A DNA stretch of 64,000 nucleotides from Arthrobacter sp. ok362 (GCF_900102785.1 NZ_FNGC01000005.1:124001-188000), one strand, 5' to 3'; numbered from the stretch's first letter, positions 46,096 through 56,392 are shown. The notes: generated from the letters alone by a model not told the origin. Made by a program: numbers and translations.

Positions 46096-48078
46096 TTAGG
46101 GGAACAGTCCGTCCAGGACCGCGCCCTCCTTGGACGTGGTCTTGGTGGGCGTCGGCGTCGGAGTCGGCGTCGGTGTCGGCGAGGGAGGTGGCGCTGGTGC
46201 CTTCGCCACGGTCACGGTGATGGTCTTACCCTGTTCCACGAGAGAATCCGCGGCGTCGGCCTGGCCCGTCACCTTCCCCGGAGCCACCTGGGAATTCTCG
46301 ACTTCGGTGGCTTTAAGTTTCAGGCCCTGCGCCGTCAGTTTCGCCTCCGCCTCCGCCCGCGGCAGTCCGATCAGCTGCGGCACAGCCACCTTCCCGGTGG
46401 AGACGACGATTTCGACGGCGTCCGCGACGGCCACGATCTGGCCCGGGGCCGGCTTGGTGGTGATGACAATGCCGACCGGGACCGTGGGGTTGTTGGACAT
46501 CTTGGTGGTGAGGGAACCGGTCAGTCCCGTCTGGTGCAGGAGATCGCGGGCCGCCGCCTCCGTCCGGCCGGGCAGGTCGGTGGGGATGGTGATCGCGCTG
46601 GGGCCTTCCGAAATGTTGAGGATGATGTCCGAGTTGGCGTCCATGGAACTTCCCGACGCCGGCACGGTGCCAATGGCGGTGCCCTTGGGGATGCTCTCGT
46701 GCTGGAGCCGTTGGAGCTGTGGCTTGAAGCCGGCGTTGTACAGCCGTTGCAGGGCCTCTGATTCCGTCAGGGACGTCACCGTGGGAACCAGGACCTTGGT
46801 TGCCTGCGGCGGGGCCTGATTCATGAGGCTGTACAGCCACAGGCCGCCCCCGGCCAGTACCAGCAGCGTGAGGACCATCAGTGTCGCGATCCAGGTGCGG
46901 CGGCGCGACTTCTGGCGCGGCGTGTGCTCGCGTTCGACCGGCAGCGCCAGGGGCAGGTTGCCGGTGTCCGCCGTGCCATAGAGTTCGGTGCCCGCGGGCT
47001 GCAGCAACTGCTCGTCGTCGGACGTATCTTCGGCGGGCCGCAGCCGGCCGCCGGGGGAATCGTCGAGGAACTTGGCCCCTGTCAGCGAGAACGCTGCAGT
47101 GGGCGCCAGGGGGTCAGGCCGGGGAACGGCGTTGGTGGGGTCGGTGGGGGCCTCACTGGCGGTCGGTGCTGTCACCGGAACGCCGCTGCGTGCGGCCCGC
47201 AGGGCGCGGCGGAAGGCGGACGCGTCCTGGAAACGGTCCGCGCGGTTCTTTTGCAAGGCCTTCATCAGCACGCTGTCCAGCGCCGCGGAGACGTCCGGGT
47301 TGAGGCTGCTGGCGGGCTCGGGGATCTCCCGAACGTGCTGGTAGGCCACAGAGACGGGGCTGTCGCCGATGAACGGCGGCCGGTCGGTCAGCATCTCATA
47401 GAGAAGGCATCCTGCGGAGTAGAGATCGCTCCGCGCATCGACGGTTTCGCCCCGTGCCTGTTCGGGGGACAGGTACTGGGCAGTGCCCACGACGGCCTGG
47501 GTCTGCGTCATGGTGGCCGACGAGTCCGCCATGGCGCGGGCGATCCCGAAGTCCATGACCTTGACGCTGTTCGAATCCGCGCAAAACATCACGTTGGCCG
47601 GCTTGATGTCGCGGTGCACGATTCCGGCCTTGTGACTGTAATCGAGGGCGGACAGCACGCCGAGGGTGAAGTCGATTGCCTGATCGATGGTGACGTCCTT
47701 GGCCCGCACCATGTCGCGGATCGTCTTGCCGGAAACGAATTCCATCACGATGTAGGGCACCCGGACGCTGTCGTCGTGGTCACCGGGGACCGCGTGGTCC
47801 CCGGTGTCGAAGACAGCCACAATCGAAGGGTGATTGAGTGCCGCGACAGCCTGGGCCTCGCGCTTGAACCGTGCCTGGAACTGGGGATCCCTGGCCAGGT
47901 CAGGGCGAAGCAGCTTGACGGCCACAGTACGTCCCAGCCGGGTATCGACGCCGCGGAAAACGTCCGCCATGCCGCCACGGCCGATCAGCTCACCCAGCTC
48001 ATAGCGCCCGCTGAGGACGCGCTGCGTGTTCGCCGGGCGTTCCTCCCTGTGCGACGGAGTGCGGGATGTATTGCTCAT
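46096..48078 (-). CDS. pknB: PASTA-domain Ser/Thr protein kinase PknB
   Basis: A 660-residue receptor-like kinase sensing peptidoglycan. The kinase domain has GRGGMADVFRG, VAVKLL, HRDIKPANVMF, DFGIAR and the activation-loop TQTQAVVGTAQYLSPEQA. A juxtamembrane region is followed by one membrane helix (TWIATLMVLTLLVLAGGGLWL). Three PASTA domains follow (starting VPTVTSLTESEA, IPTDLPGRTEA, VPQLIGLPRAEA), then a Pro-Thr repeat tail (PTPTPTPTPTPT). It is the last gene of the leftward fhaA-pknB unit, six bases after pknA. Confidence 0.96.
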   Translation of the reverse strand: MSNTSRTPSHREERPANTQRVLSGRYELGELIGRGGMADVFRGVDTRLGRTVAVKLLRPDLARDPQFQARFKREAQAVAALNHPSIVAVFDTGDHAVPGDHDDSVRVPYIVMEFVSGKTIRDMVRAKDVTIDQAIDFTLGVLSALDYSHKAGIVHRDIKPANVMFCADSNSVKVMDFGIARAMADSSATMTQTQAVVGTAQYLSPEQARGETVDARSDLYSAGCLLYEMLTDRPPFIGDSPVSVAYQHVREIPEPASSLNPDVSAALDSVLMKALQKNRADRFQDASAFRRALRAARSGVPVTAPTASEAPTDPTNAVPRPDPLAPTAAFSLTGAKFLDDSPGGRLRPAEDTSDDEQLLQPAGTELYGTADTGNLPLALPVEREHTPRQKSRRRTWIATLMVLTLLVLAGGGLWLYSLMNQAPPQATKVLVPTVTSLTESEALQRLYNAGFKPQLQRLQHESIPKGTAIGTVPASGSSMDANSDIILNISEGPSAITIPTDLPGRTEAAARDLLHQTGLTGSLTTKMSNNPTVPVGIVITTKPAPGQIVAVADAVEIVVSTGKVAVPQLIGLPRAEAEAKLTAQGLKLKATEVENSQVAPGKVTGQADAADSLVEQGKTITVTVAKAPAPPPSPTPTPTPTPTPTKTTSKEGAVLDGLFP

Positions 48079-48084
48079 GATTGT

Positions 48085-49935
48085 TTAGGGTCCGGACTTA
48101 GTAGGTGAAGGTGTTGTGTCGGTGGCATTGGCTTCGGCGAGGTGGTAGGTCACGACGCTGCCGGCGGTCACCTTGGACCCGGAAGGAGGCTGCGAGCTCA
48201 CGAAAGTGCCCGGCTCTTCCTTCTTATTCGTGGGACTGACGTCGGCTCCCTTGGCCCACCGCAGCCCGGCGCCCTGGATGGCCTGCTGGACCTCAGCCTC
48301 GCTTGCGCCCGACTTGATGGACGGGACGGAAACCATTTCCGGTCCCTTGGAGTAGCTGACGGTGATGGTGTCCCCGGGCTGGACCGCACCGGAGGGATCA
48401 ATATTCGTGACGGTGCCCGGCGTCGCGTCGTTGACAACCTCGGCGCCGGTGACTTGCAACCCCTTGCCAATCAGCTCGTTGCGGACGTCGTTGTACGGCC
48501 GTCCCAGGTAGGCATCCGGGATCAGGTTAATGGCTGCCGGAGTGGACTCCGTGGGCGTCGCCGAACTGGGAGTGGGGCTTGGAGTCTCGGAGGGGGACGC
48601 GGAGGACGCCGAGGGGGTGGCGCTGCTCGGCTTCGCGGCACTGGATATGGCACTGGACGTGGCCGGCGCCTGCGAGGGAAAGAGATTGCCGGCCTGGCTC
48701 AGGACCACACCGACCAAGACGAACACCACCAGGAGGATCAGCGCAATCAGCGGCCACGTCCACGGGCTGCGTCCGCGGCGCTTCGGCTCTTCCTCCGGTT
48801 CGTCGTAGTCTTCCTCCTCCTCCTCCTCTTCCGGCACCCAGCTCCGCTCGGCCGCGAGGGCATCGGCGCGGTTGAGCGCGTTGCGGGCCCCGTAGCCGCT
48901 AGCGGCGGCAGCACCGGCAGCCAGGCCGGCCGCCGCGCCGGCACCGGCGGCGCTAACGACGGGCAGCGCGGAAGTTGCGGACGTCGACTTGTCCTGCGCG
49001 GCGCTGGAGCCAATGACGCTGGTGGCCGCTGTGGGGACGTCTACGGGGGCCGTGATGGGTCCGGTGGCTGCCTCGAAAAGCAGCATGCCCGGCACAGCTG
49101 CGTGTGCGGCGTCGATATCACCGTTGCGGATGGCCTCGGCTGCCTCGGACAGCTTGATGGCGTCAGCCGGGCGGTTCTTCGGATCCTTTGCCAGCATTGA
49201 CATCAGCAGGGCGCGGACCGGCCTGGGCAGCGTGTCCGGCAGCGGCGGGGGCGCGTCGTTGACCTGGGCCAGCGCGATGGCGATCTGGGATTCCCCGGAG
49301 AACGGACGGTGTCCAGTGAGGCACTCGTAGCCGATCACGCCAAGGGAGTAGATGTCCGAGGCTCCGGTGGCAGTCTGCCCCGTGGCCTGTTCCGGTGCCA
49401 GGTACTGGGCGGTGCCCATCACCTGGCCGGTCTGGGTCAGCGGAACCTGGTCGGCCAGGCGCGCGATGCCGAAGTCGGTGACCTTGACGCGGCCGTCCGG
49501 GGTGATGAGCAGGTTCCCCGGCTTGACGTCGCGGTGCACGAGTCCCTGCGCGTGGGCAACAGCCAGGGCACGCGCCGTCTGCGCGATCATCGAAAGGGTG
49601 CGGTCCGGCGAAAGCACCTGTTCGTGCTCGATGATGCTGCTCAGCGGCTGACCCGGAACCAGTTCCATGACCAGGTAGGCCGAACCCTCTTCCTCGCCGT
49701 AATCGAAGACGTTGGCGATACCCACGTGGTTCAGGAGGGCGGTATGGCGTGCCTCGGCGCGGAAGCGCTGCAGAAATCCGGGGTCACCCGTGTATTCCTC
49801 CTTGAGCACCTTGATGGCGACAATGCGGCCAAGGATCAGATCTTTGGCTTTCCAGACTTCTCCCATACCGCCGATCGCAATGCGCGTGGTCAGCTGGAAT
49901 CTGCCGCCGAGGGTGATTCCCGAAGTTGGCCTCAC
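48085..49935 (-). CDS. pknA: Ser/Thr protein kinase PknA with PASTA domains
   Basis: A 616-residue kinase. Motifs: [37 protein letters not shown] and [12 protein letters not shown] cytoplasmic Glu-rich segment ([14 protein letters not shown]) leads into one membrane helix ([19 protein letters not shown]). Two PASTA-like domains lie outside ([15 protein letters not shown] and [13 protein letters not shown]). Mycobacterial PknA lacks PASTA domains, so this version may itself sense muropeptides. Its GTG overlaps the pbpA stop as GTGA. Confidence 0.93.
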   Translation of the reverse strand: MRPTSGITLGGRFQLTTRIAIGGMGEVWKAKDLILGRIVAIKVLKEEYTGDPGFLQRFRAEARHTALLNHVGIANVFDYGEEEGSAYLVMELVPGQPLSSIIEHEQVLSPDRTLSMIAQTARALAVAHAQGLVHRDVKPGNLLITPDGRVKVTDFGIARLADQVPLTQTGQVMGTAQYLAPEQATGQTATGASDIYSLGVIGYECLTGHRPFSGESQIAIALAQVNDAPPPLPDTLPRPVRALLMSMLAKDPKNRPADAIKLSEAAEAIRNGDIDAAHAAVPGMLLFEAATGPITAPVDVPTAATSVIGSSAAQDKSTSATSALPVVSAAGAGAAAGLAAGAAAASGYGARNALNRADALAAERSWVPEEEEEEEDYDEPEEEPKRRGRSPWTWPLIALILLVVFVLVGVVLSQAGNLFPSQAPATSSAISSAAKPSSATPSASSASPSETPSPTPSSATPTESTPAAINLIPDAYLGRPYNDVRNELIGKGLQVTGAEVVNDATPGTVTNIDPSGAVQPGDTITVSYSKGPEMVSVPSIKSGASEAEVQQAIQGAGLRWAKGADVSPTNKKEEPGTFVSSQPPSGSKVTAGSVVTYHLAEANATDTTPSPTKSGP

Positions 49936-51389
49936 TTATTCAACACCGCCTCAAAAATCTTCTTCGCGTTCGGACTGGTTAGGTTTGCGCCAGTGGTGAT
50001 GTCTACGCCTTCCATGACGATGGTGACAGCCACTTGCGGGTCATTTGCCGGGGCAAACCCGGTAAACCATGAGTTGTTCAGGCCGTTGCCGAGTTCCGCG
50101 GTGCCGGTCTTGCCGGCCACCGGGACACCGGGCACGGCCGCCCGGCTGGCGATGCCGTCGTCGACGACGCTGACCATCCACTCGTTGATCTGCCGCGCGA
50201 TCTCCGGGGTGGTGGCGGTGCGCAGGGCCTGTGGTTTCGGTTCGCTGATCGCCCGCAGGTCAGGTGCGCGTACGGCCTTGATCAGGTTCGGCTGCATCTG
50301 CACGCCGTCGTTGGCGATCGCCGCCGTCATCGTGTTGATCTGGAGCGGGGTGGCCCGGACATCGCGCTGGCCGATCGAGGACTGCGCCAGCCCGGCGTCG
50401 TCCAGCGGATCGCTCGGGAAGAAGCTCGGGGCACTGTCCAGCTTCAACTGGTCGCCGAAGTCCTGCCCGAAGCCGAACTTCCCCGCCTGGTCCCCGATGG
50501 CCTTCTGCCCCAGGTCCAGGGCGATGCTGGCGAACGGCGTGTTGCAGGACTGCTGCAGGGAAAACGCGAACGACGCCGTGGTGCGGGTATAGCAGTTGCC
50601 GCCCGCGTAGTTGGGCAGCTTGTAATCGATGCCAGGGAATGACATCTCCGCCGGGTTGGGCAGGACGCTGTCCTTGTTGTACTTGCCCGAATTCAGCGCC
50701 GCCGCCGTGTCAATGAGTTTGAATACCGATCCTGGCGCCAGCAGGGCGCCCGTGGGCCCGCTGACGTTCTGGTTCAGGTTGATCCCGGGGACCTTGTTCA
50801 GTTCGGTGTAATTGGCCTGTTCGGCAACCGGGTCCTGGGTGGCAATCAGGTTGGGGTCATAGGACGGTTTGGAGACCATGGCCAGGATCGCGCCGGTCTT
50901 CGGGTTGGTGACCACGATCGATCCGCGCTGGCCGTCCGGGATGAGGTCGTAGGCCAGCTTCTGGATCTTGGGGTCCAGGGTCAGCTCCACGGACGCGCCC
51001 TTGGGCTGGTTGCCGAGGAACAACTGGCCCACCCGGTCCAGGAACTGCTGGTCCGAGCTGCCTGCCAGCTCATCGTTCATCGACTTCTCGAGTCCGGTGA
51101 GGCCGTAGTTCTTGGAGAAGTATCCGGTGATGCCCGCATAGAGCTCCGGCTGGGAGTAGGTCCGCTGGAATTTGCAGCTCTCCGTGGCGGGCACGGACTC
51201 AGCCACCGGGGTACCGCCGACAATGATCGCGCCGCGGTCGTTGCAGTAATTCTGCAAGATGGCGCGCCTGTTCCAGGCGTTGGCTTTGAGCTCGTCGGCG
51301 CCAACCACCTGCACATAGCTGAGCGCGCCGAAGACCAGCACGAACATCGCGATGGCGGCAATCCATGAATTGCGGATGGCCTGGTTCAC
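49932..51389 (-). CDS. pbpA: Penicillin-binding protein PbpA (class B transpeptidase)
   Basis: A 485-residue peptidoglycan transpeptidase. There is one N-terminal membrane helix ([23 protein letters not shown]), a non-penicillin-binding domain, then the catalytic motifs SVFK (in [10 protein letters not shown]), SCN (in LQQSCNTPF) and KTGT (in AGKTGTAEL). The GTG at 51389 overlaps the rodA stop as GTGA and starts MNQAIRNSW; the longer open frame is not used. PbpA works with the adjacent RodA-type glycosyltransferase. Confidence 0.95.
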   Translation of the reverse strand: MNQAIRNSWIAAIAMFVLVFGALSYVQVVGADELKANAWNRRAILQNYCNDRGAIIVGGTPVAESVPATESCKFQRTYSQPELYAGITGYFSKNYGLTGLEKSMNDELAGSSDQQFLDRVGQLFLGNQPKGASVELTLDPKIQKLAYDLIPDGQRGSIVVTNPKTGAILAMVSKPSYDPNLIATQDPVAEQANYTELNKVPGINLNQNVSGPTGALLAPGSVFKLIDTAAALNSGKYNKDSVLPNPAEMSFPGIDYKLPNYAGGNCYTRTTASFAFSLQQSCNTPFASIALDLGQKAIGDQAGKFGFGQDFGDQLKLDSAPSFFPSDPLDDAGLAQSSIGQRDVRATPLQINTMTAAIANDGVQMQPNLIKAVRAPDLRAISEPKPQALRTATTPEIARQINEWMVSVVDDGIASRAAVPGVPVAGKTGTAELGNGLNNSWFTGFAPANDPQVAVTIVMEGVDITTGANLTSPNAKKIFEAVLNK

Positions 51390-52831
51390 AGCTGTTTCAC
51401 CGCCTCGGTGGGTGCGTCGGGACTGGTTCGGGGATCCGGTGCCGGTTTGGAGGGCAGCATGGGGAAGTTCTTGCGGAGGCCCGGTTCCTGGCCGGGCGGC
51501 AGCGGCGTGGTATCCACCGGACCGCGCGCGGTGTGCGAAATCATGAGCAGCAAGCCGACAATGATCCAGTTCGCCAGGAGCGAAGACCCGCCGGCGGCGA
51601 GGAACGGCGTCGTGAGTCCGGTCAGCGGGATGAGGCGCGTGACGCCGCCGATCACCACAAAGCACTGCAGCGCGATCGCGAAGGAGAGCCCGGTGGCGAG
51701 CAGCTTGCCGAACGCGTCGCGGGTGCCGAGTGCGGCGCGGAAGCCCCGCGTGAACAGCAACAGGTACATCAGGACGATCGCGAAGACGCCGATCAGCCCG
51801 AGCTCCTCACCGAATGAGGCGATGATCATGTCACTGTTGGCAAACGGGACGAGGTTGGGCCGGCCCTGGCCGAGCCCGGTGCCGACCAGGCCGCCGTTGG
51901 CCATGCCAAACAGGCCTTCGACGATTTGGAGACTGCCGCCGAACTGCCGCCCGTACACCTCATCGGTGAAGGCGTTGAGCCAGCCGTCGATCCGCAGCGC
52001 GACGTGCGAGAAGACGCGGGCTGCCACGAAGCCGCCCACCACAATCAGGACCAGACCGATGATCACCCAGCTGATGCGGCTCGTGGCGACGTAGATCATC
52101 ACCAGGAACAGGCCGAAGAACAGGATCGAGGAGCCGAGGTCGCGCTGGAAGACCAGCACGCCGATGCTCACGAGCCAGGCGGTGATCATGGGGCCCATGT
52201 CCTTGAACCGCGGGAACTGCACCGGGCCGATCTTCCGGCCAGCCAGCAGGATCAGGTCCCGGTTCGAGGACAGGTACCCGGCAAAGAAGATGGCGAGCGT
52301 GATTTTGGCGATTTCACCCGGCTGGAAGGTCATGGAACCGATCTTGATCCAGACGCTGGCACCGAGGACTTCTCCGGCGGAGATGCCGGGAACCAGCGGC
52401 AGGATCAGGAGCACGGCGCTGACGGCCAGCGAAATATAGGTGAAGCGTCGCAGGATCCGGTGGTCCTTGAGGAACCAAATGACCGCAATCGCGACCCCCA
52501 TGGCAACCAGCGTCCAACGCAGCTGGTTATTGCCGGTGTCCTCGCCCACCCGGTCCAGCCGGTGGATCATGGCCAGGCCCAGCCCGTTGAGAGCCACCAC
52601 GAGCGGAAGTATTACTGGGTCGGCATATTTTGCGCGGATCCGCAGGACCAGGTGGAACGCCAGGGCGGCCGCTGCCAGAAGGCTGGACTGGAACCAGAAG
52701 TCGGTATCGAACGCTTTTTGCCGGTCCACGCCCACGAGGGCTTGGGCGCCAATCCCGACAGCGAGGGCAAGGACCAGGAGGACCAGCTCCACGTTACGTC
52801 GTGGCCTGGGCACGGGGTCGATGGGTGTCAT
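51386..52831 (-). CDS. rodA: RodA/FtsW-family peptidoglycan glycosyltransferase
   Basis: A SEDS-family polymerase of 481 residues with about ten to twelve membrane segments. Typical SEDS blocks are RDLGSSILFFGLFLVMIYVA and NSDMIIASFGEELGLIGVF, plus the GGSS segment in PFLAAGGSSLLANWIIVG near the C-terminus. The ATG at 52831 overlaps the pstP stop as ATGA. The placement between pstP and pbpA indicates elongation-specific RodA rather than FtsW. Confidence 0.93.
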   Translation of the reverse strand: MTPIDPVPRPRRNVELVLLVLALAVGIGAQALVGVDRQKAFDTDFWFQSSLLAAAALAFHLVLRIRAKYADPVILPLVVALNGLGLAMIHRLDRVGEDTGNNQLRWTLVAMGVAIAVIWFLKDHRILRRFTYISLAVSAVLLILPLVPGISAGEVLGASVWIKIGSMTFQPGEIAKITLAIFFAGYLSSNRDLILLAGRKIGPVQFPRFKDMGPMITAWLVSIGVLVFQRDLGSSILFFGLFLVMIYVATSRISWVIIGLVLIVVGGFVAARVFSHVALRIDGWLNAFTDEVYGRQFGGSLQIVEGLFGMANGGLVGTGLGQGRPNLVPFANSDMIIASFGEELGLIGVFAIVLMYLLLFTRGFRAALGTRDAFGKLLATGLSFAIALQCFVVIGGVTRLIPLTGLTTPFLAAGGSSLLANWIIVGLLLMISHTARGPVDTTPLPPGQEPGLRKNFPMLPSKPAPDPRTSPDAPTEAVKQL

Positions 52832-54645
52832 TTGGCCACCTCGCAAGTCGTAGTCGGGGTGGCGGATGGCGACGGCTTGGCCGTTCCAGCGGAGGCCGTG
52901 GCACTTGGTTTGGCCGTCCCTGCGGAGGCCGTGGCACTTGGTTTGGCCGCCCCTGCGGAGGCCGTGGCACTTGGTTTGGCCGTTGCGCCGGGGGAGGGAG
53001 TGGCGCCGGCGGCCGTCGCTGCGGGGGACGGGGTGAGGCATTCATCGGCCGGGGCGGTGGTGCCGGTGCGTTCCAGATTTTTGACGATCCGCTGCGCGTC
53101 GTAGAGATCGCGGGCGGGCACTGTCTGGCGCACTCGCTGCTGCGAAAATTCCGGAAGGTCGGACATCTTGATATCGGTCACCGCTTCGAGGGTGGAAAGT
53201 TGGATGGGCCCCAGACGCTGGGAGACGCCGTTGAAGATGGCCACGTGCTGATCGTGCTCGCCGATGTAGTAGCGCGTCTGCGTCCAGGCGTAGCCAAGCC
53301 ACAGTCCGACGGCAAGTAGCGCGACGATCGCGGCGGCAATGGACACTGTGAGCCACCGGCGCGGCCGTCCGGCGGCCCTGAAGTCGACGGCGTCCTCCCG
53401 GTCCTGTTCCGACTTGTGCGTGAGGACCGTGGCCGCGCGCCGGGCCACGGTGCGTCCGGCGATAGAGGGAATGGACCCCGATTCCGCTGCCGCGGCGGCG
53501 GCCCCGACGAGTTCGTGGGGGCGCATGGAGAGTTCTTCACGCAGGACTTCAGCCGAGAGGTGTTCGCCCAGATGCGGGTCGGTGGTGATCTCTGGTTCCT
53601 TGCCCTCGGCATCCATCTGCGCGGCAGCGGCCGGCGTGCCGTCGGCCGGGGCCCCAGGAGCAGGGTCGGCCGTCGGCGGGACCGATGCACCCCCGGCCGC
53701 GGCCCGGGCAGCGGACCCGGCGTCGCTACCGGAGTCGTTCTTCTTCCCGGACTCGCCGGCGGACTTCTCGGCACCAAACAGAGGTCCGGCTGCCGCAGCG
53801 GGCGTCGAGGTCCCGGCGGCCGGCGCGGGCACGACGTCGACGGCGGCGGTCCGGACGTCATCGCGAGTCGGCTCGGCGATGTCGAGCACCACCACCGTCA
53901 CGTTGTCCGGGGCGCCGGCCTCCAGCGTCAGTTCAATCAGCAGTTCGGCGCATTCGTCCAGGTCCTTCGTCTCCCGAACCGTGCGCTCCACGACGTGTCC
54001 GGCCACGTAGTTCAGGCCGTCCGAGCACAGCAGCCAGCGTTCCCCGGCCTGGACAGCCAAGGTGTCGAGATCCAGCTCCGGGCTGGCATCGACGTCCCCC
54101 AGCACGCGCATGAGGACGTTTTTGTGCGGATGCGTCTCAGCCTCTTCCGGGCGCAGGCGGCCTTCGTCAATCAGCCGCTGGACAAAGGTGTGGTCGATGC
54201 TGACCTGTTCGAACTCGCCGTCGCGCAGACGGTAGGCCCGTGAGTCGCCAATGTGGGCGAAGTGAAGCTTGCCCTCGGCTAGGAGGAGGGCCGTCACCGT
54301 GGTGCCCATCCCGGCGAGCTTGGGATTGATGTGGACCAGCTCGGACAGCAGGGAGTTGGCCGTCTGGATTTCGTCGGCGAGGACAGTGCCGGCGTCGCCG
54401 TCGTAGTCGTCATGATCCAGGTGGATCATGTCCAGGACGGTCGCGGCGGAGGCGACATCACCGCCTGCATGGCCACCCATGCCGTCGGCAACGACGGCGA
54501 GGTGCCGGCCCACGTAGGCGGAGTCGTCATTTTTGGCGCGTATGCGGCCGACATCTGAACGCGCGGCGTAACGCATGATGAGCGGCCGCTTCGGGGCTGT
54601 TGTTTTACCTTCGACCCTGTCTGCGGGGCGATCCGGGGCAGACAT
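52828..54645 (-). CDS. pstP: PP2C-type Ser/Thr phosphatase PstP
   Basis: A 605-residue membrane phosphatase that reverses PknA/PknB phosphorylation. PP2C motifs: ADGMGGHAGGDVAS, GDSRAYRLRDGEFEQ, CSDGLNYVAG and DNVTVVVLDI. A long Ala/Pro-rich cytoplasmic linker (about 265-440) precedes one membrane helix (LTVSIAAAIVALLAVGLWLGY) and a small extracellular domain. The C-terminus ends in an 11-residue repeat (AKPSATASAGT and variants). It is longer than most homologues because of the linker and repeat. The ATG is three bases after the fhaB stop. Confidence 0.94.
   Translation of the reverse strand: MSAPDRPADRVEGKTTAPKRPLIMRYAARSDVGRIRAKNDDSAYVGRHLAVVADGMGGHAGGDVASAATVLDMIHLDHDDYDGDAGTVLADEIQTANSLLSELVHINPKLAGMGTTVTALLLAEGKLHFAHIGDSRAYRLRDGEFEQVSIDHTFVQRLIDEGRLRPEEAETHPHKNVLMRVLGDVDASPELDLDTLAVQAGERWLLCSDGLNYVAGHVVERTVRETKDLDECAELLIELTLEAGAPDNVTVVVLDIAEPTRDDVRTAAVDVVPAPAAGTSTPAAAAGPLFGAEKSAGESGKKNDSGSDAGSAARAAAGGASVPPTADPAPGAPADGTPAAAAQMDAEGKEPEITTDPHLGEHLSAEVLREELSMRPHELVGAAAAAAESGSIPSIAGRTVARRAATVLTHKSEQDREDAVDFRAAGRPRRWLTVSIAAAIVALLAVGLWLGYAWTQTRYYIGEHDQHVAIFNGVSQRLGPIQLSTLEAVTDIKMSDLPEFSQQRVRQTVPARDLYDAQRIVKNLERTGTTAPADECLTPSPAATAAGATPSPGATAKPSATASAGAAKPSATASAGTAKPSATASAGTAKPSPSATPTTTCEVAK
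52880..52990 (-). repeat. 33-bp tandem repeats at the 3' end of pstP
   Basis: Near-identical 33-bp units start at 52889, 52922 and 52955, with a partial fourth. They encode AKPSATASAG(A/T) three times on the minus strand, keep frame (11 codons), and give a Ser/Thr/Ala/Pro-rich extracellular tail. The number of copies probably varies between strains. Confidence 0.88.
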
Positions 54646-54647
54646 GG

Positions 54648-55130
54648 CTACGGCCTCAATTCAATGACCGTCTTGCCGATTCTCACGGGGACGCCCAGCT
54701 CCACCGGGAGGGCCCGGGTCAGCTGCTGGTCTGCCAGATAGGTGCCATTGGTGGAGCCGAGGTCCTCGATGAACCAGCGGCTGCCCTGCGGGAACAGGCG
54801 GGCGTGGCGGCCCGAGGCGTAGTCGTCCTCCAGGACGAGAGTGGCTTCCTGCGCCCGACCAAGGAGGATTGGGCTCGCCGCGAGGGGGATGGTGGTGCCC
54901 TTGAGCGGTCCCTCCGTCACGATCAGCTGGCGGGCCTGCTGTTTGACGGGGGCGGGCGGGGGCTCGGCGAGGGCCGGGTTCTTGCGCACTTGGCGTGCCG
55001 TTGGGGCCCCGGCCGCCGCTTTGCGACCGATCATCAGGTCGCGCCGCATGGCAGAGACAATGCTGAAGATCAACACCCACAGGAGGATAAGAAACCCGAA
55101 ACGCAGGGCCGTGATGGTCAGTTCGCTCAT
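54648..55130 (-). CDS. fhaB: FHA-domain protein FhaB (FipA-like)
   Basis: A 160-residue protein with an N-terminal membrane helix (LTITALRFGFLILLWVLIFSIV) and a C-terminal FHA domain containing the phosphothreonine-binding pattern GRAQEATLVLEDDYASGRHAR followed by STNGTYLADQQL. It reads phosphoproteins made by PknA/PknB; in Mycobacterium FipA bridges FtsZ and FtsQ. Its ATG overlaps the fhaA stop as ATGA. Confidence 0.93.
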   Translation of the reverse strand: MSELTITALRFGFLILLWVLIFSIVSAMRRDLMIGRKAAAGAPTARQVRKNPALAEPPPAPVKQQARQLIVTEGPLKGTTIPLAASPILLGRAQEATLVLEDDYASGRHARLFPQGSRWFIEDLGSTNGTYLADQQLTRALPVELGVPVRIGKTVIELRP

Positions 55131-55876
55131 GCGCGACCGCCTGGGTTGGCGGGCAGTAGGCGGAAGATGATTTTGGTCCGTCCCATCATGATCGTGGCGC
55201 CGTCAGCAAGTTCGGAACTGCCCACGATCTTTTGGCCGTTGACGTAGCTGCCGTTCGTGGAGCCGAGATCGATCGCCTGGGCCGCACCAGGCCCAGTCCG
55301 GATTTCCAGGTGGCGGCGCGAAACGCCGGTGTCGTCAATGAGGATGTCTGCTTCCGACGACCGTCCGAGGACGATCGACGGCGCGTTCAGCGAGTAGCGC
55401 TGACCGTCGATGTCCAGTACGGGTTGAAGCTGTGCCGGCTGGCGTGTCGGGGCCGCCGGTAGGTTGCCGTGAACTCCCTGCTGCGCAGGGGCGGACGGGG
55501 CGGAGGTTTTCTCGGTCCGCGAGATGATGTCGAAATCCCCGGCGCGGTGCTCTTCGTCGCGGCGGAAACTGATCCGGACCGGTCCTTGGAGGGTGTAGCC
55601 CTGGCTGCGGACATGGTTGATGACGACGTCGCATAGTTCTTCCGCGAGCGGCGTGCCCCATTCCTGGGCGCGCTGGAAGTCGTCGTCACTAAGGAGGACG
55701 TCAAAAACGTTAGGGGCCAAGGTGCGTCCCGCGGCAATCGTGATTGCCTTGTTGTCCACCTCGGTGCGGAGCCGGCTCGCGATCTCGACAGGCTCAACCT
55801 GGGCGCGAGAACCGGTGGAGAAGACTCCGCGGACGGCCTTTTCGATGCCGCGCTCGACTTTGTCCAGCAATCCCAT
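55127..55876 (-). CDS. fhaA: FHA-domain protein FhaA (DUF3662 + FHA)
   Basis: A 249-residue protein and first gene of the kinase/cell-wall operon. Residues 1-120 form a DUF3662 domain (MGLLDKVERGIEKAVRGVF at the start). A short linker leads to an FHA domain with GRSSEADILIDDTGVSRRHLE and STNGSYVNGQKI. The ATG at 55876 has AAAGGAGAAGG upstream. In Mycobacterium FhaA binds the phosphorylated pseudokinase of MviN; here the matching partner would be the protein at 9197-10777. The linker is shorter than in Mycobacterium. Confidence 0.93.
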   Translation of the reverse strand: MGLLDKVERGIEKAVRGVFSTGSRAQVEPVEIASRLRTEVDNKAITIAAGRTLAPNVFDVLLSDDDFQRAQEWGTPLAEELCDVVINHVRSQGYTLQGPVRISFRRDEEHRAGDFDIISRTEKTSAPSAPAQQGVHGNLPAAPTRQPAQLQPVLDIDGQRYSLNAPSIVLGRSSEADILIDDTGVSRRHLEIRTGPGAAQAIDLGSTNGSYVNGQKIVGSSELADGATIMMGRTKIIFRLLPANPGGRA

Positions 55877-56163
55877 GGTCCTTCTCCTTTCCTGTTGGCT
55901 GCAGCGCAGCGTTCGTTCCGGAACTCGGTTTCCAACTTTTTGCGAGCCCACTGTCAGCGGACACTCCTACATCAGATACTACTGGGCGTGTCTGGGAATG
56001 GCCTCAACGGACGCAGCCGGGCCGACGTCGAAATGAGCGCCAACTGCGCCCTGACGTGCGAGGACACCGCCGCGGCGGCCACCCGGGCAGGGCCCGGCGT
56101 GACGTTCGGCGACCGGACCCGCGTGGCGGGGAACACGCCGGGAGCGGGACCTGTCCGGCTCGA

Positions 56164-56194
56164 TTGGTGTTTTCCCGCAGTTGTCCGTTATGCT
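56164..56194 (+). promoter_or_regulatory. Candidate tRNA-Leu promoter
   Basis: TTGGTG and TATGCT separated by 19 bases, about 66 bases before the mature tRNA. The spacing is longer than ideal, so this is tentative. Confidence 0.35.
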
Positions 56195-56260
56195 TGATCT
56201 CGCTGCTTTTACGAGGTTGGCGGTCCGGGAAACCGGCCCTATCCGAGTGGAAGAAGTTGC

Positions 56261-56343
56261 GCGCGAGTGGCGGAACGGCAGACGCGCTGGCTTCAGGTGC
56301 CAGTGTCCGAAAGGGCGTGGGGGTTCAAATCCCCCCTCGCGCA
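56261..56343 (+). tRNA. tRNA-Leu (CAG)
   Basis: An 83-base class II tRNA. Acceptor GCGCGAG pairs with CTCGCGC. The anticodon arm is CTGGC-TTCAGGT-GCCAG with CAG at 56294-56296. A long variable arm (TGTCCGAAAGGGCG) identifies leucine, and the T-arm is GGGGGTTCAAATCCCCC. No CCA is encoded. Its 3' end is repeated at 59366. Confidence 0.97.
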
Positions 56344-56392
56344 CGCATTCAATGAACCCCGGTCTTCGGACCGGGGTTCTTTGTTTAACCCC
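56320..56392 (+). repeat. Left copy of the tRNA-Leu 3'-end repeat (att-like)
   Basis: The last 24 bases of tRNA-Leu plus four more form an exact 28-bp direct repeat (56320-56347) with 59366-59393. After about six variable bases, identity resumes through the terminator to 56392. Such duplication of a tRNA 3' end is the usual mark of tyrosine-recombinase integration. Confidence 0.85.
56354..56386 (+). terminator. tRNA-Leu terminator
   Basis: GAACCCCGGTC and its exact complement flank a TTCG tetraloop, followed by TTTGTTT. An identical hairpin lies at 59401-59426. Confidence 0.93.

Noticed and set aside
51390..53041. Longer versions of PbpA and RodA reaching upstream
   Set aside because: The open frames extend into neighbouring genes only because of GC richness; the 4-base overlaps at 51386-51389 and 52828-52831 fix the real starts.
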